DNA from: Lates calcarifer
Lineage: Eukaryota; Chordata; Actinopteri; Centropomidae
Length of the DNA stretch: 64,000 bases
NCBI RefSeq assembly: GCF_001640805.2
Contig: NC_066855.1
Location: 1,804,015 to 1,868,014 of the forward strand
Reading direction: 5' to 3'
Below the pieces are notes generated by a model. It did not search any database. It saw only the letters and a list, made by a program, of their open reading frames with translations, and was not told the origin of the DNA. This document shows, one piece after another, positions 53,390 to 64,000 of the stretch (position 1 is its first letter; each line of letters opens with the position of its first letter). Both the position numbers and the translations under genes were made by a program.

Positions 53390-53620
53390 AATGCTGCTAA
53401 TTGGCGTGGAGCTAAACATAGAGTGGGTTTGATGCACATTACAGATACATTTGTTAGCATTGCGGCTGGTGGATAAGAGAGCCTAATAACAGAGTGAAAG
53501 AGCCAGCTGGGGAATGCTAATTAGCCACATAGGCTAACAATCAGACCTAATGGGTGCTGAGTAAATACCAGCGGTTGGCTAATAGCCATTAATGTCCTAC
53601 AAGAGAGCCAGATAACTGCA
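53390..53620. other. Candidate conserved noncoding block
   Basis: Non-repetitive sequence with GCTAATTAGC-like, CCTAAT and TAATAAC motifs clustered over about 230 bp, including ATGCTAATTAGCC near 53515. Compositional impression only. Confidence 0.25.
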
Positions 53621-53800
53621 GCATCACACTATTATTTGGACGTTTGTGTGTGTGTTTGTGTGTTAATGTGTTTTTGTCCTCCTGAGGACCAAACATCCTC
53701 TCAACCATGATGAGAGGAAACATTGTGAGGCCTTTCTGCAAGTCATCTGTCTGGAAGGGGCCAGTTTAAGGTAAACATAGAACTAAAAAGTGTACAAATC

Positions 53801-53802
<2 letters not shown>

Positions 53803-53832
<30 letters not shown>
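53803..53832. repeat. (GT)15 microsatellite
   Basis: Fifteen uninterrupted GT units. Confidence 0.98.
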
Positions 53833-53833
<1 letters not shown>

Positions 53834-54111
53834 GAGCATCAGTAAGAGGTTTATTTAGAAAGTAAAGGTTTTCAAGTTGGTATAATTGGTACATTGTTTG
53901 TATGTATGCATGGATTTGTTCAAACAGGCCTGACGATTGGTTACTCTACTTAAAGGACTTTGAATATTTTTTATTTTTAAGTCTGTATGTTGAGAGAGTT
54001 ATTAGTTACTGTAATCATCGCTGCTCTCCAACCTGTTTACAGGAAACGGGTTGGCAAAATCCACAGTCCTTGTTCTGTGTACAAACAAGAAATATGAAAG
54101 ACGTATCAGTC

Positions 54112-54180
54112 TTCTGAGCTAACTCTTGGCAAGAAAGTGAATGGCATATTTCCAAAATGTGAAATTATTCCTTTAAGTTA
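54112..54180 (+). repeat. Percomorph short dispersed repeat ('tgctaagctaa' family), 3' end
   Basis: Shows GAGCTAACTCTTGGCAAGAA, AGTGAATGGCATATTTCC, AAAATGTGAAATTATTCCTT, the typical 3' end of this family. Confidence 0.75.
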
Positions 54181-57100
54181 CTCTTTAAGTTAGCCTTCAA
54201 GCGTAACTGTTCATTCAAGAGTTCTGTGCTTGTTCATTACTACATTTGACATTACTTTAAACCCTCAAGTCTTTGCCTTCTTGTATGATTTAACTCAACA
54301 GGAAGTACACTTTATGTCAATGCTGTGTGTAGCTAAATGAAAGTGAGTGGAATGAGCAATGGCTGTATAGTTAGACCAAAACATTGCTTAGTCAATTAAA
54401 TGTGGTGGAACAGAAAAATCACATCAATTTTCTCAGGGAAAAAAGTCATTTTCTGTGAATAAAGTAAGTCTCTGTGATTATTTTGTGGTCTAATTACACA
54501 GTGTGAGTCTTCTACAAAAGGCATTAAACAATACACAGAAATAAACAAATGTGAGCACTCCTAAAGAGGACCAGTTCTTACCTCTCTGCACTTCCTGAAT
54601 TCACTCACTGGCTTTACCACATGTGGCTACCTCTGTGTTCATGTTACTGCTTCCTGAGACACGTTTCTAAATTCCTTTTTATTTTTTACAATCTGTATAT
54701 CCCCTCCTCTTAACAGTACAGGTGCCTGTTGGAAATGACCCAGCTCATCTACTCATCTACATCTAAATGGCTGTGGAGCAACAAATACTGACAGGACTAG
54801 GAAAATATATTCCATGCTGGAATATTATTCAGAGGATAATCTTGACTGGACATTTAAACATCTGCTGTACATAGTCCTAATGAAAACACAACAGTCTGGT
54901 TGAAATCAGGACATGTGAAAAGCACAGCTGGCCACATGCAAATCTCCCTCTGTCCAGACAGCGAGGTACAGTAGCATAGCAACGTGAAAACATCCAAGTC
55001 ACCAGTTTCCTAATGTAACCCAGCGATTGTCTTTTGAATTGCAGTTTCCAAAGGCGGGGGCTGTTTAAGTGACTCACGCGGCTCTTAATTGGAGTGCCAG
55101 CAGCAGCTAGGCTAACCCCGTTAAGTTGTTTCAGATTAGCATCAGTAAAACGGCTTGATTGCAGCTAATTCACTGCGATCACACAACACAAGACACTAAT
55201 GGAGCTTCTAATGAGTGATCCATCCACAAATGAGAGCTGAAGGCCACTTTGTTAACTTTTAAAGGGCTGTTGGCTTTGAGAAAAAAAGGAGGCAAGAGGA
55301 CAGGCTTTGACTGAGTGGTAGGTTGTTATTCCACTGAGGATGTTCCATAAAGATCAATTTTACGAATCATTAAAAGGTCGTGTTGGTGTTAACTAAAGCT
55401 CTGGGCCATGACCTTCACTGTGACTTATCATTTTTAACATTTCTGCCTTATTAGTGCAGATATTTTGTCCATTTTTGGTATCATAGCTGTGTACATCCAA
55501 TTATATGCATAGTTACATTTATCAAAGCTTTTCTCTAATGGAGGCCTCTTGGTGTACTGTCATGGTCAAAGGGCAAAGATCCATTAATTTGCAGTGGCAC
55601 AATGAAGCAGATTGATCAGCAGGAGCCTTGCTCCAAAGCCTTGTCTGAATGTCAGGCATGGGTCCCTAAGGAGCGACAGCTAGCTTCTGCTAACACGAGA
55701 CGACAAAGCTAACCTAACCGGGCCTCACGCAAATACTACACATACTCATTCTTTCCTGGTGGCTCTCAATGTGGGAGGAACTTAAAAAAAATACATGTGT
55801 ATACAGGCAAAGGCATCAAAAATCCATCACCAGTGACAAAAGTATAATTACAGCTTGTTCATAAAATGACAAGTAAAGAAGATGGAAGAGACAGTGTATT
55901 GACCATAAGACAGACAAAAGATAAACACACATCCATGCCCATGCACACACATTCTCCTCCTGTCAGAGTTAAGTATCTCCTGACATGACGGCAGCAGTAA
56001 TCCATTCCCATTTGCATTAGAGCCAGGGCTCTCATTAAACTGCTGGTCCACTTTTTCTCCTCTGGGACTTTATATCTCTCTATCACACTCCTTTCTCTGG
56101 TTAGGAAGGAGGAGAAGTAGTTTAATCCCTGCGTCGTTTCATTTAGAGGAGGGGGAAGCTATTGATCTGCACACACTCATACACACACACACTTGTTCCA
56201 TACAGCAATAGCTATTTTAGGAAATAAATGGTGTGTGTGTGTGTGTATGCTATATACAGTGTGGAAAGTGTTATTTCCTTTACCACCCACCTACTATGAT
56301 ACAAAACGCCAACATTTATGCACATCTACTTATCACCTCTCTATTGGTCCATTAAATTATCAGCATGCACTCCATGTTTGATCAATAATTCTTTCATACA
56401 ACATCAAGGCAGCTTTAATAGAGCTGGGGCCAAACTGAAAGGCTTATGGATTACAACTGTTTGATTGTAGTCGCTGCCTGCCAACATTTATATGTACCGC
56501 TACACCACTACAATCAGTCTTCTGTCTTTTCTACACAAGTAGTAAATGTGTGTGGGCAGCTACCTGGGAGCAGCAATGTGGAGGCAGCAGGTATAAAGCC
56601 ACGGGGGCCCGAGGCGTACAGCGCACTTCCACTGCAGGGATGAAACGTGCTTAGAGACTAAAACTCTCTCTGTTCCATTAGCTCAACAAGCATTTGTTTC
56701 CACACCGCGACGCCAGATTCCGACAAAGAATCCGCCTCGCACAAGGTGAATCCTAATTAACAGAGGATTCCCATAAAGCTTTGGGATTTACCGTCAGGCT
56801 TGTCGGAAACTCTGAAACTGCGCTGGCTAATAAGCTGAAAGGAGAGGGCAGCATGTGACAGGAAGAGGGGAGGACAGTGGAATATAATCTTTCTTTCTGT
56901 TGTTGCAGTTTGTTTTGTTTTTTAAAATCGGCTCAAAACCACAAGAGGCCTTCTTTCTGTTGCTGGGAAAACTAAGGCTTGGAATCGTAAGTGAAAGCTT
57001 CTCCAAGTAATAAGGCTACGGTTGTCACTTCTTATTACTGAACATGTGCAGTTTATTGAACTAGTGAGAAGATCCAAAGCTCAGAAACTCATGGAGGAAC

Positions 57101-60100
57101 AACATCAGAATCCTCTCTTATGGGGGACCTTCTCCAGACCTGGATGACACTGAGAGTTACAACTCCTGCCTGGATCTCTACGGATTAATCTGTTGGCTTA
57201 TTTATGTGTTGTGCTCTCTAGCAATGCCGCAATTGCTGCAGTGGTACAGGCTAGCCAAACCACTGCCTGCAAATGTTTGGACAGATCATGGTCAGGGATC
57301 AAGGTAGTTTTTGTGAATGTGGATATTATTCAGCCTCAAAACACTGGAGGGACATTAACGGACACAAATGAGTGTGAGAGTGCTGTGTAGCAGTTACTTT
57401 CTAGAACTCGTTAGACTATGATAATCCATCAACAGACCTGCAATCCACAGTCCAACCAAGAACTCCTGCACACTGTCCATCACTGGTACTGACAACATTT
57501 ACAATGTTGAATGTTACAAGAAGAGTTTTTTAATCCAGTGTCACTGAAAGAGGTTTGTTCTGGATGAACTTTGAAGTTCTTTCTCAACCATAACTTCTTG
57601 CAACGTAATCAGAAGAAATTAATTCAATTTAACAGATATACTGTATTTAATTAAAAAACAACACAAAACATTACTAAGCAGAGAGTATGATTTTTAATTA
57701 ATCGTTCATGTCATACTCTTCTTTGCACATTGTAACAATATTTAAATACAATGTGATGAAAGAATTTTTTTTTCTTTGAGAGTGTTAAACTTTTCATAAA
57801 TAATATATAACCGGCCTTTAATGTGTCTTCTATCTAGTCATGAAAATGAAGTGTTAATTAAAACCGTTTTCAAGGTTTTAGCAGCTTTACGTTCTTTGCA
57901 GACAATTCAGCATAAAGTTCACAAATGAGATGCCACCACAACAGGTAGCATGTTTACTTCACCATCACAGCTCTTTGTACATCAGAGTGAAGCTACCCTT
58001 CTTGTACTATAGACAGCGTGGTGGTCTTCCTGCCCACTACACAGGCTCTAGTCAGATGAAGATGGTGGAAGAACATACAGCCTGGATTTATACTCTACAT
58101 ACTCTTATATCCAGGCTACTGCCTCATATGAATGCAGGCAAATCTCTTAAGCTGGATGGGATCCTGATACAAAGCCAATATCACGACACACCTTGATGGA
58201 GTTATGGCACCCAGTGATCAATATCCAATCTACTGTAATGTAATGGACAGATGGACACCATTCCTTTGGGAATGTAGAAATGGATGTAGAAAAGGTCAGG
58301 ATGCAAAAGAAACTTTTACAGGTGCTCACAAAAGAACAGTTCTAAATTCAGGACACTGAGGTTCCTGAAGACACAGCAAAAGCAATAATACTGCAAACAA
58401 ACACAATTTTCGCACCCTCACAGGTCATGAATTCTTGTCTCCATCTCGTATCCATCATGAGCAACCACAGACGGACGACGAAGTCTAAAGTCACTCCGCC
58501 CCTTTGTCTGACTGTCACTTTCTATCTCCATCTCTATTCATCCCTCTCCCTCCTTTTCAACGCCTGTCTCTTTCTGTCCATCCCTCTCTGCATCATCCTC
58601 CCTGCACAAGTCCTCCCTGCGATCACAGGAGAGGTCGCCGCTTATTTCCATGCATGCTCTATTCCCTCGCTCCACCTCAGACTTCTTCCTCCGCCTAGAA
58701 CTCCCAAACCATCGATCATCTGATGAAATCTGCCACAATCAGTCAAACCCTCTAAACGAGGTGAATCAGTTGACATACAGAGCAGCTTAGACCCGTGAGG
58801 TTTCTGTTTTTCATCACTAGAGTGAGATATCTGTGAATGGATGACTGCAAAGCTGTGTTAGAAGTTGCCGTTCTTTTTTGTGTATTTGTGGAAAATCTGT
58901 GCTTACATGTTGAAAGAAAAGACAATCAAACAACGTGATTATCATTGCAGATATAATCAGAAACAGCTCCCTGTTTTCCTGAGAGCCGCAGTCAGGCTGC
59001 AATATGACCGACAGAGAGAAAAGAGCCAAACACATCCACAAAACACCCACACAAACACACTGGCACATGCACAGATTGATCCACTTTATCTCAACTTCAG
59101 CTGCCCTGTGGGATTCTTAAGATCCATCATATAGTATACAGCTGCTGTGTGTGTGTCTGTGGAAGACAGAGAGTTTAATCATCCCCAAAGTACGCCAGCG
59201 CTGAAAGCACCTCCAGACACCATCTTGGTTCAAAATGCAAGTCTGGAGGGGAGGTCAGATATTTTCTCCAGGTGTCCAATACTTTCTCAGCAGAGCAGAG
59301 CAGCAGTGCTACTAAAAATGAGAGTTCAGCGTTTGAGTGTGTATCGTTTCATCAGCATTCATAGGCCTTTTGCTGTGTTTTTTTTTATCTTTTTATATAT
59401 AAAATAGAAGCAAGCTGTTGTAAGTTGCAAGCTGTACCTTTTACTCCCAGTTTTTTGTGTTAGCATGAACACAAAGTAAAGCTGAGGCTGATGAGAAGGG
59501 CAATAGTTTTTCAGGTATTTGGACAGAATTATTCATTAAAATAATAAGAAAAAAAAGGCTGATTTTCAGGGATTTTGTTGTTCTTATTCTTTTCTGTTTA
59601 TATGATTTGAAGTTTTTTGCTGCCACGAGAACAAACCCTGGTGGCAGGAATAGTAATACTACCAAGTAAGTAGCTAGCTTCAGCTTGACTGTCCTGTTTT
59701 TTATTTTGTGTTGTTTATTGGTTGTTTGATCGGTCAGTTGGTTTTTTGTTTGTCTTATCTGAGCTGTGGTCAAGGTGCAGTGTGGCCAGTAACCTGGATT
59801 ACTTTTGATAGTCATGAGAAAGCATTTGTAGTGTTGTGCCGAGTTCTAATCAGATTTATGGAAATGTATCCTCAGCGGGCTAATCCTCTGTGGATATTAT
59901 CTGGAAAGTGTACTTTCCACTGATTCCAACAGTGTGTGTCCAACAGTGTTTATGACGTGTGTGTTCTTGTTTGACTGAGTTATGATTCTGAGAAGAAAGG
60001 ATGAGATTTTGCGCCAATAACATGCTTCAGCTTAAAATACACAGAATGCAGCATTTTGCCTCTGTTGAGTATTTCCCTCTATACTGCAGCAAGCATGTAG

Positions 60101-60644
60101 TCAATGTGGAATACTATGTGAAATGTTGTTGGCTTTTAGAGCTCAAGCTTCCATTCTGTGCACTTGGGCTTCAAACGGATCTAACTGCATGAAAGGAGAA
60201 AACACTCAAAAGAAAGCAATAACAAGAATCCAATGTACATAATGTTACCTCTCAGAACCATCACATTTTAGGATGACAGCAGGATGATGTGTTTTGACAG
60301 AGAATGTCAGAAGAGATTGTCTGCATAAGTTGAGGACAATGCTCAGTGAGTACAGCATGAGTGTGTGATATTTCAGAAGTGGGTGCATGAGGGGCTGTTG
60401 TGGCTTTTAGGATAGCTCTGAATGGAAGAAGGGATATCTCTCTTTCTTTTACCACATTTTTGTTATCCGAGCCTCTCTTACACTCCTCGGTTCTCACATA
60501 AAGAAAACTGCAAGCTCTGCATCTCTTTATCCAGAAAGGTAAAAATGTTCATTACATGCACAAAGCTGAAAGTGTGTATCAGCAAAGAGGTATTTGCAAA
60601 AACACATACAGTAGACTTTACCAAACACAAACGTACACACACAA

Positions 60645-60666
60645 ACACACACACACACACACACAC
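60645..60666. repeat. (CA)n microsatellite
   Basis: CA run; the flanks (60600-60645) are CA-rich but interrupted. Confidence 0.95.
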
Positions 60667-61147
60667 TGCCCAACTGCATCTGGTTTGCGTTACCACGTCG
60701 ACGGTGGGGAAGTGCATTGGCGCCCTGCTCCCATTGGTCCTTTGCTGCCGGCACTGGTTTTAATTGGTCGTCTTAGTGCCAGACCCTCAAGCTCATGCTC
60801 GCATACACACCAACACAAACACACATACACACACACACACCCCTAGCTAGGGGCTGCAAGGGGGAACATTCTAGAAAAAAGGGGGAATAGTGGCCAAACT
60901 TTCAAAGTTGAGCTAATTGGAAGCCATTTTCTCCTCCTTCTCTCACTCACATACACACAAGTTTGACTAAATCATTCTGCACAGTTAACAGAACTATTAA
61001 TATGCCAAGGTGTGTGTATGTGTGAGAAGGGGTAAAAGTGGGCAAAAAATAAGTGAGTACTGTTTCCTGCAATGAAAGAACAAAGTTTAACATATCACAG
61101 GGTTAAACCCCTGTTAGATACACTTACACACACACACCCATACATGT

Positions 61148-61153
<6 letters not shown>

Positions 61154-61176
<23 letters not shown>
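61154..61176. repeat. (AC)n microsatellite
   Basis: AC run preceded by TACA-type imperfect units. Confidence 0.95.
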
Positions 61177-61178
<2 letters not shown>

Positions 61179-62069
61179 AATTTGGGGTCTCCCTGAGTCA
61201 AAGCCAGACAGACTTTTTTTCCTGTGGTCTGGAATACACACAGTTGGAGACCACATGTCGACTGGCTAAACTCTGAACCAGGATCATACGCAAATCATTT
61301 CATCTTCATCTCTACACATCCCGGGGATGCCTGTTTTTGCCTTGCCAGGCTTGTTATCATGCACAACTGTGATTCATTGCAGAGTGAATCAAGCCCAGAA
61401 ATCCATCAGAAATACCCAGCACATGCTGAATCATGACACGCATAATCTGTCCACTAGTTTATACACTCCTAGCGAAACTTTCCCTCAGCTGAATAACACT
61501 TAGAGTATCATATACAGCTGCAGCACTTGTCTGTGCGGCTGTATTTCTCTGGGAACAATCCACAAGAGGATCAATCAATATCTGCGCTCTGGTCTGCAGC
61601 CAAGTAGGGATCAGTTACCCCACTGCATCCCCTCAGAAAGAGATATATAGAGTGGAGCCTCTCTCTTCTGTGTGTGTGTGTGTGCTTGCATGTGTACTGT
61701 AACTGTATAAACTGGAGAAATCAGAGAAAGACATAACAGAGATTAGAAAAGGAAGAGAATATGAGAAAACTCTATTCCCAAAGTAGTTTTGTGTGATTTT
61801 GTAGTGCAGGATATTATAATGCTTGGCTGGAGCTGAACAGAAGTAATTCTAGCCATGTGCTTCCCTCCTCCTACAGTTGTTCTGTCTATTCTACCCTCTG
61901 ATATGACAATCCATCACACGGTGGACACCTTGCTACCAGCCAGGAGATTCCATGAAAAAATATTCCACCAAAGATCAATGGAAGTCAAAAAATAAATTTA
62001 GATCATAACTCCCAACTTGTAGTTTGAACACTTTGTGTTCAGATTTAATAAACTGAGACATAACATGTT

Positions 62070-62260
62070 AAGTAGTGAGTTTCAGAAGCACTGGTAGGCA
62101 TATATTATTACCTTTGGACAAAGACAGGCTAGCAGTTTCTCCCTGTTTCCAGTCTTTGTGCTAAGCTAAACTAACAATCTCCTGGCTGTAACTTCATATT
62201 TACTGGACACACATGACATTGGTATGCGCAAATCCTTCTCAATAAATCTACCAATATTCT
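62070..62260 (+). repeat. Percomorph short dispersed repeat ('tgctaagctaa' family), forward copy
   Basis: Contains ACCTTTGGACAAAGACAGGC, TAGCAGTTTCTCCCTGTTTCC, AGTCTTTGTGCTAAGCTAAA, GGCTGTAACTTCATATTTAC and ACATGACATTGGTATGCGCA in family order; the most complete copy in the window. Confidence 0.8.
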
Positions 62261-62797
62261 CTTGAATAACTGGTTGGTTTATTAAATGTGAGATAATAGT
62301 GAAAAAAGTGGAAAAAAAAAGCCAATTACAGTTTCCAAAGTCTAAGTATTCTATTATGAGGATGTGCAAATGAATTTGTTGTGCCAGTTGTTGGTGTGAC
62401 CAGCTGTGAATCCAAGCTGACTGCAGCCACTGTTCTACAAAGTTTTAAGATCTACCTTTTCAGATAAATACAGGTGCGTCTTTAAAACACAACAGAAAGA
62501 TTTTCACTGGCGTAAAAGATGACACGCAGCAGATTTGAGGTGTTTTCCCTCAGGTTTGAACAAGTGAATAAAACGTCTTTAAAGAAAATAAGCAGGAAAA
62601 AAATAGAAGAAGAAAGAAGGGAATTATAAAGAAAGCCATAGAGGGACAGAGGAAGAAAACAAGCTCCAAAAAAATGAAAGAATGAGCACAGGGTAGAGAG
62701 AGGAAACAGAGAGAGAGGGAGAGAGAGCTCTTTGAAGTGTCAGGCTGCAGGCTTGGCTACTGGTGGCACTTCTAATGAAGGCTGGGCTGCTGCTGAA

Positions 62798-62824
62798 GTG
62801 TGTGTGTGTGTGTGTGTGTGTGTG
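62798..62824. repeat. (GT)13 microsatellite
   Basis: Uninterrupted GT run. CA-rich interrupted sequence follows at 62967-63019. Confidence 0.97.
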
Positions 62825-63121
62825 ATGTGCACCGGGTAGACTGAAAGGTCTGTGCAGCGCTTGACTCTCCATAAAAGTTCAACAGCCACAGGGCTTTGGA
62901 GGAAGGCCATGCTACACCACAACATGCTGGCCCCCAAACCTACCTCATGTCTGCTCCAAACACCCCCACACACACACACCGCATACACACCGCACACACA
63001 CACACACACTCTCACACACAACATCAACACAAGCCCACGAAGCACGCAATGCTGAGATCATCTATAAAGCCACAAATATGGGCAATCAAACTTTAGGAAT
63101 AAAACACATTGATACTGACGT

Positions 63122-63123
<2 letters not shown>

Positions 63124-63154
<31 letters not shown>
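63124..63154. repeat. (AC)15 microsatellite
   Basis: Uninterrupted AC run. Confidence 0.97.
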
Positions 63155-63155
<1 letters not shown>

Positions 63156-64000
63156 TCTCAAACTACAGCCACAAACTTGGCAAAATCCAACCATCTCGTC
63201 ATACGGTCAGAACCATAACACTAATGCAAAAAAGATGGAAAGTATGACAATCATACATCCCAGCGAGTGGGACTGAGAGCAGAGTGCATTAGAAGTAGCA
63301 CATAAAATATTAATAGAAGAAGAGTTTGAGCTAATACAAACCAAAGCAACACCAGAGACAAACAGACACACTGTGTTTGCCTTTGAACAGGAAGCAGGAA
63401 TGACTCAGACTGCTGCTAACTGGACCATCATTCACTGGACGCTCCGGTGTGTTGCTGCCTCTGTCTTCACCCTGCTCTATCTGTGCTATGTGTGTGTGTG
63501 CGGCCACCACATTACTTCCCCTTTGGCACTCTGGACTGGCCTCCCTCAGCGCACAAATTCAACCACTGTCCTTATTCAAATTCACACAAAAATATTGTTT
63601 CATGGTGCTCAACAAAAACACACAGTTTTAGTATTAAGGGAGAGAATCTATTTGAAACAGTATAAATCACACTCGCAGGACCTCACACAGTTCTACTCCA
63701 GCTTATTAGTGCAGAGTGATCTTATTAGCACACCTGCAGGAAACACCCTGATCTCTGTGAAAAATCAATTAGGCATGTTCACACTTACATAGCACTGAAA
63801 TAAGACAGCTTTCCTTTCTCAGCTGTAAGTCTGAAGATCTCTGATGTACATCACAAATACACGCATGGACACTCCTTATAATAGCAGAACTTACCCGAGA
63901 ATCATCTCATTTTTCTTCAGTATCAAAGTAATTCAGTAAAAGTTGCTTATCTATTGCTACACTGTGAACAAGGACTGCAAATAACTAGTTCGGTGTACTT

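Larger units (their letters stand above)
35250..64000 (-). other. Upstream (probably first) intron, 3' part, at least 28.7 kb
   Basis: This sequence lies upstream of the S1 exon on the minus strand and ends in AC at 35250. It contains many CA/TG microsatellites, a TTAA-flanked inverted-repeat element (50898-51244), fragments of dispersed repeats (42378-42413, 44629-44664, 54112-54180, 62070-62260), a palindromic RFX-like site (45961-45973) and AT-rich blocks near 47820-48350 and 53390-53620. The exon for the N-terminal cytoplasmic segment, which should end just before the Trp of S1, was not found and is probably beyond 64000. Confidence 0.8.

Overview
This window looks like teleost fish nuclear DNA, probably percomorph. 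The support is vertebrate-type coding exons flanked by very long introns, dense (CA)n/(TG)n microsatellites, and diverged copies of short dispersed repeats that I recognise from perch-like fishes (one with a 'tgctaagctaa' core, one starting 'aatatctcaacaa'). There are no bacterial-style genes. Most open frames in the window are chance or low-complexity translations.

The only protein-coding content I can support is three consecutive internal exons of one minus-strand gene, read from high to low coordinates: 35138-35249, 22241-22374 and 6473-6570. Their phases join exactly (2, 0, 2). Together they encode a continuous 114-residue segment covering S1 to S4 of domain I of a low-voltage-activated (T-type, Cav3) calcium channel alpha-1 subunit. 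Residue choices in the S2-S3 and S3-S4 regions fit Cav3.1 (cacna1g) better than Cav3.2 or Cav3.3. The segment is the first voltage sensor: S1, a cysteine-containing extracellular S1-S2 loop, S2 and S3 with acidic charge-transfer residues, and the arginine-ladder S4. The exon encoding the N-terminus should lie beyond base 64000 and the next exon (domain I S5) before base 1. I found neither inside the window.

Layout: 1-6472 is intron after the S4 exon. 6571-22240 (15.7 kb) and 22375-35137 (12.8 kb) are complete introns. 35250-64000 is the 3' part of a first intron of at least 28.7 kb. The introns hold microsatellites, repeat fossils, a TTAA-flanked terminal-inverted-repeat element (50898-51244), a foldback repeat (5727-5975), a long polypyrimidine tract with an exact 42-bp duplication (about 33000-33465), a 17/18 hairpin (29092-29132) and a few AT-rich blocks that could be conserved regulatory elements.

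The most notable signal is the 3' end of the first intron. It ends in AC, not AG, and carries a perfect U12-type branch site (TTCCTTAAC) just upstream, so it appears to be a minor-spliceosome AT-AC intron. I did not find a new multi-gene system here.
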